Part shown: positions 8,567 to 15,463 of the stretch, piece after piece | Layout of the letters: every line of letters begins with the position of its first letter | How positions within the stretch are numbered: position 1 is the first letter of the stretch | Source: Armatimonas sp043757465 | Lineage (GTDB): Bacteria > Armatimonadota > Armatimonadia > Armatimonadales > Armatimonadaceae | Reading direction: 5' to 3' | Length of the DNA stretch: 64,000 nt | NCBI RefSeq assembly: GCF_043757465.1 | Contig: NZ_JAYVPL010000002.1 | Coordinates: 25,411-89,410, forward strand | Position numbers and translations under genes: made by a program | Notes under the pieces: generated by a model | Told to the model about the DNA's origin: nothing | The model's input: the letters and a program-made list of their open reading frames with translations, nothing else | The model's database searches: none

Positions 8567-8572
8567 TACAAT
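8567..8572 (+). promoter_or_regulatory. -10 box TACAAT for the DUF1501 gene
   Basis: gcggTACAAT has the same context as the leaderless promoters in the window, but here the ATG is 33 nt downstream and preceded by AAGGAAG, so this transcript should carry a short leader with a Shine-Dalgarno. Confidence 0.5.
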
Positions 8573-8605
8573 CAGCTCAGACTGCGCTGCAAGGAAGACG
8601 CCATC

Positions 8606-9901
8606 ATGGGTTGCTGGAAACAACATAGCCGTCGCGATTTCGTGAGAGTCGGCTCACTAGGGATGCTGGGGCTCTCGCTGGGGCTCTCCGATCTCTTTCG
8701 GTTAGAGAAAGCCTACGCGGCGGCTCCCAAAGCCAAGCACGTGATTCTGGTATGGCTCGACGGTGGCCCGCCGCAGCACGAGACTTTTGATCCCAAACCA
8801 AACGCGCCCTTGGGGATAAAAACGGAGATTGGGGCAATTAAAACCAATGTGCCCGGCCTGGAGATCTCCGAGCTGATGCCCCAGCTCGCCAAGCAGATGG
8901 ACAAAGTGACACTGCTACGAACGCTGGCGCACGGCGAGGGTGCCCACGAGCGCGCCTGTCACTTACTGCTCACCGGCTGGACTCCCAACCCGTCGCTGGT
9001 CTACCCGGCCTTGGGCTCCGTGGTGGGAAAAGAGCTGGGCGGCGTGGGGCCGATGCCACCGTATGTCTCGATTCCCGGCAATAACTTCGCCTTTGGCTAC
9101 GGGCAGTCCGGCTACTTAGAGGCGGCGTTCGGGCCATTCTCCGTGGGCGGCGATCCCAACGAGACAAACTTCTCCGTGCGCGATGTTGCGCTCCCAGGTG
9201 GCATAACCTTAGAGCGCCTTGAGGGACGACGCTCCCTGCTTGAGGCCGTGGATGGTGCGTTTCGGCGCTTCGAGAACACGCCCGAGAGCCACAGCCGCGA
9301 TGAGTTCTACCACCGCGCCTACGACATGATCTCGTCGCCCGCCGCCAAGAAAGCCTTTGCCCTTCAGGAGGAGCCCAAGGAAGTGAGGGATCGCTACGGG
9401 CGTCATAGCATCGGGCAGGGCTGCCTCTTGGCGCGGCGGCTCGTGCAGGCGGGCGTGCGCTTCGTCACGGTCAGCCACGGCGGCTGGGACACGCACTCGG
9501 ACCACGTGAAAGCCTGCAAGGGCTGGCTGGTTCCGCCTCTGGATCAAGGGCTCTCCGCACTGATCGAGGATCTGCACAAGACCGGCCTGCTCTCCGAGAC
9601 TCTCGTGATCTGCATGGGAGAGTTCGGGCGGACGCCGCAGGTGAACGCGCTGGCGGGCCGCGACCACTGGCCGCAGACAGGCTGTGCGCTCTTCGCGGGT
9701 GCGGGTGTCCCCGGTGGGCAGGTGATCGGAAAGACCGATGACAAAGGCGGCGAGCCCAAAGAGCGCCCTGTCCATCCCAACGAGATCGCGGCGACGATCT
9801 TCGCCAAGCTCGGCATAGATGGTGAGAAAATCTACGACACACCCCAAGGCCGCCCGACGCGACTTTTGGACACGGGAGTGCCCCTCAAGGAACTCGGCTA
9901 A
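8606..9901 (+). CDS. DUF1501 protein with Tat signal peptide
   Basis: The 431-residue product starts at the ATG preceded by AAGGAAG. The N-terminus MGCWKQHSRRDFVRVGSLGM is a twin-arginine signal, so the protein is exported folded. The body shows DUF1501 (sulfatase/alkaline-phosphatase-like fold) landmarks: VWLDGGPPQHETFDPKPNAP, HGEGAHERACHLLLTGW, TVSHGGWDTHSDH and MGEFGRTPQVN. The biochemical activity of DUF1501 is not established; in planctomycetes it is encoded with DUF1549/DUF1553 cytochrome-like proteins. Here the partner is instead the secreted multi-domain protein that starts at the last base of this gene's stop (TAATG). Confidence 0.85.
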   Translation: MGCWKQHSRRDFVRVGSLGMLGLSLGLSDLFRLEKAYAAAPKAKHVILVWLDGGPPQHETFDPKPNAPLGIKTEIGAIKTNVPGLEISELMPQLAKQMDKVTLLRTLAHGEGAHERACHLLLTGWTPNPSLVYPALGSVVGKELGGVGPMPPYVSIPGNNFAFGYGQSGYLEAAFGPFSVGGDPNETNFSVRDVALPGGITLERLEGRRSLLEAVDGAFRRFENTPESHSRDEFYHRAYDMISSPAAKKAFALQEEPKEVRDRYGRHSIGQGCLLARRLVQAGVRFVTVSHGGWDTHSDHVKACKGWLVPPLDQGLSALIEDLHKTGLLSETLVICMGEFGRTPQVNALAGRDHWPQTGCALFAGAGVPGGQVIGKTDDKGGEPKERPVHPNEIAATIFAKLGIDGEKIYDTPQGRPTRLLDTGVPLKELG

Positions 9902-11511
9902 TGCGGTGGTGCGCAGGGCTGCTAGCGACACTCCTTTCCCTGCCTGCCTTCGCCGCGCCCCGTGTGCTGGCGCTCTACCCCACGGGTGGTCAGCGCGGGC
10001 AGACCGTGAGCGTGACACTCTCTGGCGAGGCGCTCAAAGAGGTCAGTGGAGCCTGGGTGGCATCGCCGGGGCTTACCGTCACACTCCAGCCAGGCGGCGA
10101 CGGGGCAACCCGCACGGCGCAGATCGCAATCGCACCCGATGCCGCGCCAGGCGTCTATGAGCTGCGCTTTCTGGATGCGACGGGGCTCTCTAACGTGCGC
10201 TATTTCCAGGTGGGGACGCTGCCCGAGGCGCTGGAGAAAGAGCCCAACGACGAAACCATGCCGCAGGCCGTCACGTTACCGCTCACGATCAATGGACGTA
10301 TCTCACAGAACCCGGATCGGGACAGCTTCAAGTTCGCGGCAAAGGCGGGCGAAAAACTCGTCTGTGAGGTGAGTGGTCTGCGCGTGCTTGGCTCCGTCGG
10401 TGACTCCTGGCTGAAGGGCTACCTGGAGATTCGCGAGAGCAGCGGAAAGCTCGTGGCCGCCTCGGAGGGCACGAGTGATGATTACTACCGCTGGGACCCG
10501 CTGATTATCTTCACGCCCGAGAAAGACGGTGAGTACACCGCGACATTTCGCGATCTCAACTGGCGCGGCGATGTGCGCTCGGTTTATCGGCTCAGCCTTG
10601 GCGCGGTTCCCCACGCCACCGGAATCTTCCCGCTCGGTGGTCAGCGCGGCACCCGTGTGCTTGTCGCGGCGACGGGAGCGAATTTGAGTGCTCCTCAGAT
10701 GATCGCGCTGCCCCTAGACGCCCCCGAGACGCAGCAGCTCACAGTAGGCACTGCGCTGAACGCCCGCCCGTTTCAGGCGAGCAACTGGCCCGAGGTGCTC
10801 GCTAAAGAGAGCTGCGACAGCCTCACTTCTGCCCAGAGTGTCCCTTGGCCCTGCGTGGTGAACGGTAAGTTCCGCGCGGGCAAGACCGACTTCTTCACGT
10901 TCAAGATCGAGCAGAAGCTCTATGCACCACTTGAAGTGTTCTCCCGACGTCTCGGCACTCCCGCCGACCCCGAGCTCGCGCTCTACGATGCCAAGGGAAC
11001 CCTGCTCCAGGCCGACGACGACGGACGCGGCCAGGACGGCTGGATTCCGCGCGTTCTGGAACCCGGCCAGTACACGATTGCCGTCCGTGATCTGCATGGC
11101 CGGGGCGGCGATGCCTTCGGCTATCGTCTGCACCTCACGCCTGCCGTTCTCACCCTCGTTGCCACCGTCACGCCGGACACCAGCGCCCTCGCCCGTGGCA
11201 AGAGCCTCCCTCTCAGTATCAAGATCACCCGCGACCACTGGGACGACGACGTGAGCGTGACTCTCGCCCCCACGCCTGGCCTCAGCGCCGACACGCTCAC
11301 GATCCCCAAGGGCAAGACCGAGGGCACCCTCACCGTCAAAGTCACCCCCGACGCCCCCCTCGGCCCCGTTCGTCTCTCTTTAATCGCTGCTGCCAAGCCC
11401 AATAACACCCCGCTGCGCACCGTCGCCCGAGGCCAGGAGACCTACAATATCCAGGGAACCGCCTTCCCCCGCGACACCCTCGGCCCCGTCCTGCTCCTGA
11501 CCGAGAAGTAA
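9901..11511 (+). CDS. Secreted protein with pre-peptidase C-terminal (PPC)-like domains
   Basis: This 536-residue protein has a cleavable signal peptide (MRWCAGLLATLLSLPAFAAP). It contains two similar blocks that begin ALYPTGGQRGQTVSV (about residue 21) and IFPLGGQRGTRVLV (about 242). Between them and after them are PPC-like beta domains with NGRISQNPDRDSFKFAAKAG and FTFKIEQ/YALYDAKG-type motifs. Such domains are found in extracellular proteins of planctomycetes and Armatimonadota, next to DUF1501 or DUF1553 genes. The gene overlaps the DUF1501 stop (TAATG) and is surely co-expressed with it. Catalytic motifs were not seen; an adhesive or substrate-binding role in the envelope is inferred. 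Confidence 0.7.
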   Translation: MRWCAGLLATLLSLPAFAAPRVLALYPTGGQRGQTVSVTLSGEALKEVSGAWVASPGLTVTLQPGGDGATRTAQIAIAPDAAPGVYELRFLDATGLSNVRYFQVGTLPEALEKEPNDETMPQAVTLPLTINGRISQNPDRDSFKFAAKAGEKLVCEVSGLRVLGSVGDSWLKGYLEIRESSGKLVAASEGTSDDYYRWDPLIIFTPEKDGEYTATFRDLNWRGDVRSVYRLSLGAVPHATGIFPLGGQRGTRVLVAATGANLSAPQMIALPLDAPETQQLTVGTALNARPFQASNWPEVLAKESCDSLTSAQSVPWPCVVNGKFRAGKTDFFTFKIEQKLYAPLEVFSRRLGTPADPELALYDAKGTLLQADDDGRGQDGWIPRVLEPGQYTIAVRDLHGRGGDAFGYRLHLTPAVLTLVATVTPDTSALARGKSLPLSIKITRDHWDDDVSVTLAPTPGLSADTLTIPKGKTEGTLTVKVTPDAPLGPVRLSLIAAAKPNNTPLRTVARGQETYNIQGTAFPRDTLGPVLLLTEK

Positions 11512-11513
11512 CC

Positions 11514-12197
11514 ATGCCTCTCCAACAGCGCGCACCCGAAGAAGCCCTGGAGACAATCCACCGCTCCGTCCAGCCCCGAGCCCACCACCTGAAAACGATC
11601 CAAATACCCTGGAAGAGACTGGGAAAGTTCGGGGGCCGATTGACTCTCTTTTTGCTGACACTGCTGTTTCTGTCTGGCTTCTTTAATGGCAATCCGCCCA
11701 CAGCGTTTATGTTCCTAGCAGGAGTCGCATTGATCTTGTGGCTCGCCTTCGCTTTCCTCGTTCCTCTCGTCTTTGTTTGCACCCTAGTTTTCAATCTGCC
11801 ACGGGAGCGCGCCATTGCACAAACAACGGAGGCACTGAGCCCGATTCTCGGACTCTGCTGCCTGACAGAATCCATCCCCCCACTCCTTGATTTTCTCGTC
11901 TGGTTGGAACCGTCGGCGCCACCAGAACGCCTGCGCTCCCTTCATGCGGCGCTGGTGCGGATCTTGCCACGTGTTGGAGAGGATCAGTTACAGCAGATCC
12001 TGACTCCTGAGCGGCGACAGGCCCTACGGCTGGTCTGTGATCGGCTTGAGAACACGGAGCTCGCGACAGTGGCACTACTCGTTCTCGGCAGTGTTCAAGA
12101 TAAGGCCACGGTTCCCCTCGCCCAGCGCCTCCGCAAAAGCCCGCTCACCTCCGATGCCGCCGAGGCTTTTTTAGACGCCATGCAGGCTACACGATGA
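11514..12197 (+). CDS. Two-span membrane protein with helical-repeat tail (paralogue 1 of 3)
   Basis: This 227-residue protein has two hydrophobic segments (about residues 43-60 and 66-92) separated by a short loop. The C-terminal cytoplasmic-type helical domain contains LLDFLVWLEPSAPPERLRSL, then VALLVLGSVQDKATVPLAQR and DAAEAFLDAMQ. The same order of motifs appears in the next gene and in the gene at 13522, so the three are tandem paralogues. The C-terminal motif resembles a HEAT-like repeat. It starts 2 nt after the stop of the PPC-like gene and overlaps the next gene by 4 nt (ATGA). Function unknown. Confidence 0.7.
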   Translation: MPLQQRAPEEALETIHRSVQPRAHHLKTIQIPWKRLGKFGGRLTLFLLTLLFLSGFFNGNPPTAFMFLAGVALILWLAFAFLVPLVFVCTLVFNLPRERAIAQTTEALSPILGLCCLTESIPPLLDFLVWLEPSAPPERLRSLHAALVRILPRVGEDQLQQILTPERRQALRLVCDRLENTELATVALLVLGSVQDKATVPLAQRLRKSPLTSDAAEAFLDAMQATR

Positions 12198-12898
12198 TGC
12201 AGCAGCGCACACAAGATCAGGAGCGCCTCTGGAAGCAGCTCCTTGAGCCGCAACAGACAAGCCTGAACCATGACGCACAGCTCCAAGCGCTGGGGTCGGA
12301 AGAGGCTGTCCGACTCCTCTACAATGCCGTCGCCCCTCGGCGAGAGGAGCTTCACCCTCCTACTACCACAAGCCTTGGCGTTCTGGGAATCATTCCGATG
12401 CTACTCCAGCTAGTTCCAAGTAAAGCTCTTCAGGTGATATTCATGGCACTTTTCCTGCTGAGCTTTCTTGGCACTCTCGTTTTTTTTCTCGTCGAATGCC
12501 AGAAGCGGCGGCGGCGCTCAGAGCGTCTCCTCAACACCCTCGGGGCTCTTGCGCCTAACTGCCGCAGCACCACACTGGTTCCAGAACTAATGGACTTTCT
12601 TCATTGGCTGGAGAACACGCCTGACTCCCTACCGAAAAGCGCTCTCCAACAAGCACTGGCACGGCTTCTGATTCGTGTCAGCGAGAACGAGCTAGAGGCG
12701 CTACTCACGAAGGAGCGACGGCAATTCCTACGCGCACTCTGCCGCCGCTCAAGTACACCGTCAACACTGGTTACGGCAGCTCTGCTGGTGCTGGGTTCGG
12801 TGAAGGATAGGGAAACCCTGCCCCTTGTGCACCGGCTCGTACAGAAGCGCCCTGATCTAGAAGACGCCGCTGAGGCGTTTTTAGACGCAGTGCGCTAA
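12194..12898 (+). CDS. Two-span membrane protein with helical-repeat tail (paralogue 2 of 3)
   Basis: The 234-residue product is a paralogue of its upstream neighbour: two hydrophobic segments (about 61-76 and 80-100), then LMDFLHWLENTPDSLPKSAL, AALLVLGSVKDRETLPLVHR and DAAEAFLDAVR. It overlaps the upstream gene by 4 nt, so translation is coupled. The first 45 residues are polar and predicted helical. Its stop codon forms part of the TAAAAT box that precedes the next gene. No function is known for the family. Confidence 0.7.
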   Translation: MMQQRTQDQERLWKQLLEPQQTSLNHDAQLQALGSEEAVRLLYNAVAPRREELHPPTTTSLGVLGIIPMLLQLVPSKALQVIFMALFLLSFLGTLVFFLVECQKRRRRSERLLNTLGALAPNCRSTTLVPELMDFLHWLENTPDSLPKSALQQALARLLIRVSENELEALLTKERRQFLRALCRRSSTPSTLVTAALLVLGSVKDRETLPLVHRLVQKRPDLEDAAEAFLDAVR

Positions 12899-12901
12899 AA
12901 T
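12896..12901 (+). promoter_or_regulatory. -10-like box TAAAAT before the AlkZ-like gene
   Basis: TAAAAT overlaps the preceding stop codon and ends 6 nt (aagcca) before the ATG at 12908, matching the leaderless spacing seen throughout the window. Confidence 0.45.
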
Positions 12902-12907
12902 AAGCCA

Positions 12908-13519
12908 ATGATCTCGACACAGGAAGAGTGCGTGGACTTTGTGAACACCGTCGGGCTGTGCGCCTGGAGTGCGGGAACGCCCCTGCCTTCCGTGGCGGAG
13001 CAGACACCATGGGGGGATCAGACGATGCTGCACACCTGGTTCTGGAAAGACGATCTGCATATCGCGAAGCGCCTCTACTACGGCCAGCTCTGGGGCGCGG
13101 GCACTCCCATCTTTGTCTCGCTCCGCCTCTTGCCCACTCTCATCGCCGCGCAAGGCGACTGTGATCCACGCGATCTCTACGAGAAAAACCGGCTGACGCG
13201 GGTGGCGCTCTCACTCTACGAACATATCGAGCGCCACGGCCCGACACCCAAGAAGGAGCTTCCCTACCCGCCTCACACCAGCCAGACTCCACCGCTCGTG
13301 CAGCTTCAGCAGCACTTTCTAATCACCAAAGTGGGGCTAACCGGGCGGACACGGGGAACCTACGGCTACCTCTGGGGCACGTGCGAGAGCTTCTTCCCCG
13401 AGGCATTCAAGGCGGCCAGCAAGCTTGCCGTCAGCGACGCGCGCCAGGCGCTTGCAGCGCATCTGGGCATGCCCGAAGCACGCGCGGGAAAGCTCCTGCG
13501 CTGGCAGGCAGTGGGCTAG
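12908..13519 (+). CDS. AlkZ-like winged-helix protein
   Basis: This 203-residue protein starts MISTQEECVDFVNTVGLCAW and contains TWFWKDDLHIAKRLYYGQLW, PIFVSLRLLPTLIA, and later LSLYEHIERHGPTPKKEL and an Arg-rich end. The layout recalls proteins annotated as AlkZ-related, which share winged-helix modules with the AlkZ/YcaQ DNA glycosylases but are shorter. I recognise the resemblance but no catalytic QxQ-type motif, so activity is open. It sits between paralogues 2 and 3 of the membrane-protein trio and has its own predicted start-proximal promoter. No Shine-Dalgarno is visible. Confidence 0.6.
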   Translation: MISTQEECVDFVNTVGLCAWSAGTPLPSVAEQTPWGDQTMLHTWFWKDDLHIAKRLYYGQLWGAGTPIFVSLRLLPTLIAAQGDCDPRDLYEKNRLTRVALSLYEHIERHGPTPKKELPYPPHTSQTPPLVQLQQHFLITKVGLTGRTRGTYGYLWGTCESFFPEAFKAASKLAVSDARQALAAHLGMPEARAGKLLRWQAVG

Positions 13520-13521
13520 CC

Positions 13522-14253
13522 ATGCTCAACCAGCAAAACACCTCAAAAGTATATCCAGCGATAAAAGAGAAGCTCAGGCCCGTGCACCTCCCCCCGCCCG
13601 AGATTACTAAAGCTCTCGCGGGCCTGAGCGCGGACACCGCCGCGACCTACCTGTGTCGGTGCGCCATGGAAGAGGACTTCACTCGGCGCGGGCGCGAGAA
13701 AGTGACACTGATCTGGCTGGCAATGGGCCTGCTGGTCTGGACGGCGCTCAATGTCTCTTGGGGATCGGTTAGCACCATGGGCTGGCCGTTATTTCTGGTC
13801 GGCCCCCTCTTGATCAGCCTTGCAGTCTGGCTCACACAGCGGCGGTTTGGCCCCCTGCGCGACAATGCGCTCACGGGGTTAACACAGGTAATCTTAGAGG
13901 TGCATGAGCGTGAGACTCTGGAGCCTCTGTGCGAGGCCACGGCACTGCTCAACGGAGGAAAGCGTCTCTGGGAAGTGGAGATTGAGGCCGCACTGCGCAC
14001 AACCATCGCCCGACTACTGACCCGGCTCTCAGCGGACGATGCAGCACTCCTCACAAATCCGGTTCGGGAGTTTTTACTGACCGCCATCACGGATAACCGC
14101 CACACGGAGCTGACGGTCGCCGCTCTCTTGACACTGGGCTCAGCGAGAGACGAGATTGCGCTCCCCCACGCCGAAATCCTACGCGCGAGCCTGATTGAGA
14201 ATGTCCGGGAAGCGGCACTGGAGTACATTCAAGAGCTACAGGGCAGTTCCTAA
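13522..14253 (+). CDS. Two-span membrane protein with helical-repeat tail (paralogue 3 of 3)
   Basis: From the ATG at 13522, 2 nt after the preceding stop, the product is 243 residues: a polar N-terminus, two hydrophobic segments (about 63-80 and 86-104), then a helical domain with LLNGGKRLWEVEIEAAL, VAALLTLGSARDEIALPHAE and REAALEYIQEL. These match the C-terminal motifs of the two genes upstream, and this copy is the most diverged. An upstream in-frame extension to 13381 overlaps the AlkZ-like gene and is not protein-like. The 3' end overlaps the convergent 89-residue gene by 4 nt. Confidence 0.7.
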   Translation: MLNQQNTSKVYPAIKEKLRPVHLPPPEITKALAGLSADTAATYLCRCAMEEDFTRRGREKVTLIWLAMGLLVWTALNVSWGSVSTMGWPLFLVGPLLISLAVWLTQRRFGPLRDNALTGLTQVILEVHERETLEPLCEATALLNGGKRLWEVEIEAALRTTIARLLTRLSADDAALLTNPVREFLLTAITDNRHTELTVAALLTLGSARDEIALPHAEILRASLIENVREAALEYIQELQGSS

Positions 14254-14519
14254 CGACAGATCAACACGAGTCCCTCGTCGTCGAGGTCTTCGAGCAGACG
14301 ACCCGCCGCAAACGTGGCAAACTGGGGGCCGATCTCCCACTGGTAGCGTGCGATACGGTCACACTCCAACTGCATCAACATGCTTGCCCGCTCGCCACCC
14401 ACAGCAGCTCCAACCAGGACACGCGTTCGCGCACCAAGCTGAGCGACCAGATCCACCGGGTCACCCGTCAGAAAAATTCCATCCTCTGTTACGACTCTCA
14501 TCACACTATTAGTCGGCAC
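14250..14519 (-). CDS. Small conserved-looking hypothetical protein
   Basis: This 89-residue protein has a GTG start at 14519 or an ATG at 14501 (MRVVTEDGIFLTG). It is acidic at the C-terminus (AGRLLEDLDDEGLVLICR). The sequence VVTEDGIFLTGDPVDLVAQL looks like a small beta-alpha domain; no family is recognised. The convergent overlap of its stop with the upstream membrane protein (CTAA at 14250-14253) is a typical arrangement for real genes here. Confidence 0.5.
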   Translation of the reverse strand: MPTNSVMRVVTEDGIFLTGDPVDLVAQLGARTRVLVGAAVGGERASMLMQLECDRIARYQWEIGPQFATFAAGRLLEDLDDEGLVLICR

Positions 14520-14558
14520 CTCACTAATAATTCTTCAGATCCCCTTCGAACTATCCAG

Positions 14559-14564
14559 TACAAT
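14559..14564 (+). promoter_or_regulatory. -10 box TACAAT for the zeta-toxin-like gene
   Basis: cagTACAAT ends 7 nt before the ATG at 14572, predicting a leaderless or nearly leaderless mRNA. Confidence 0.5.
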
Positions 14565-14571
14565 ACGTAGT

Positions 14572-15150
14572 ATGCCGCGACTGATCATTTTAGCGGGACC
14601 GAACGGGTCGGGGAAATCAACAATTGCACGGACATTTTTACCGGGGGGCATGCCCTATCTCAATGCGGATGAGATCGCCAAGGAGCTGCGTAAGTCTGAC
14701 TCTCAGGGGGTGGAAGTGCGTGCGGGGCGCTTGCTCCTGGAGCACCTCGATGCGCTCGCAAACGAGGGGCAGGACTTTGCGCTAGAGACGACCCTCTCAG
14801 GGCGTGCACTGGCGGTGCGCGTTTCCCAACTGCGGGAGCGCGGCTACCAGGTACACCTCTATTTCCTCTATCTACCCAGCCCGGATATGGCCGTCGCCCG
14901 TGTCCGGCAGCGCGTCCGCACGGGAGGGCACTCGATTCCCGAACCCACGATCCGGCGGCGCTGGGAGAGTGGTCTGCGCTGTTTCTACGATCTCTACCAG
15001 CCGCTGGCCGATGAGTGGCTGGTGCTGGATAATTCAACCATCGAGGAACCGGACGTCATTGCGTACGGCACAACGCCACAACCTAAAGCGTGGCAGCAGA
15101 TGAGAGCAAACTATGTCGAGCGACGAGTCAAAACCCAAGAAGCCCTTTGA
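14572..15150 (+). CDS. Zeta-toxin-like P-loop kinase
   Basis: The 192-residue protein has a Walker A loop at residues 9-17 (GPNGSGKST, Lys15), followed by FLPGGMPYLNADEIAKEL, the DE motif typical of zeta/PezT-type and related ATPases, then ALETTLSGRAL and the Arg-rich lid RVRQRVRTGGHSIP with RRRWESGLRCFYDLY. Zeta toxins phosphorylate UDP-N-acetylglucosamine; this shorter subfamily is common in environmental bacteria and its substrate is not established. The downstream small gene overlaps by 38 nt and looks like its partner, so the pair may be a toxin-antitoxin module with the toxin gene first. Confidence 0.8.
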   Translation: MPRLIILAGPNGSGKSTIARTFLPGGMPYLNADEIAKELRKSDSQGVEVRAGRLLLEHLDALANEGQDFALETTLSGRALAVRVSQLRERGYQVHLYFLYLPSPDMAVARVRQRVRTGGHSIPEPTIRRRWESGLRCFYDLYQPLADEWLVLDNSTIEEPDVIAYGTTPQPKAWQQMRANYVERRVKTQEAL

Positions 15151-15349
15151 GCTAAGCCATCTTCCGGTTGTCTTAAAAGCATTCAAAGCGGGCGTTGAGG
15201 CAGCCCTTGCGGAGCATAAACGCCACGATCAGTCCGTGGTGGTCTGGCGCGACGGCAAAGTGGTCGAGGTTCCTCCTGAGGAGATCCCCGACTTTCACGA
15301 AGAAAAACACGAAGAAAAACAAGATAAAGAAACAGAGAAAAAGGCGTAA
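15113..15349 (+). CDS. Small putative antitoxin paired with the zeta-toxin-like gene
   Basis: The 78-residue protein overlaps the kinase gene by 38 nt. It has VLKAFKAGVEAALAEHKR followed by QSVVVWRDGKVVEVPPEEIP, a layout that I associate with small proteins encoded beside this zeta-like family, and ends in a Glu/Lys-rich tail of about 20 residues. The long overlap implies strict co-expression, as expected for an antitoxin. Neutralisation is inferred from context only. Confidence 0.65.
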   Translation: MSSDESKPKKPFELSHLPVVLKAFKAGVEAALAEHKRHDQSVVVWRDGKVVEVPPEEIPDFHEEKHEEKQDKETEKKA

Positions 15350-15451
15350 GAGAGCAAAAGAGATGCAGACGCCCCTCCAGCCTATCTACGAGAAGATTAT
15401 TCAGAGCTTTGCCCCCTGCCCTGAAAATTAAGACAGTCTGAATTCATGTGG

Positions 15452-15457
15452 TAGAAT
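15452..15457 (+). promoter_or_regulatory. -10 box TAGAAT for putA
   Basis: TAGAAT ends 6 nt (gccctc) before the ATG at 15464, predicting a leaderless mRNA. Confidence 0.5.
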
Positions 15458-15463
15458 GCCCTC

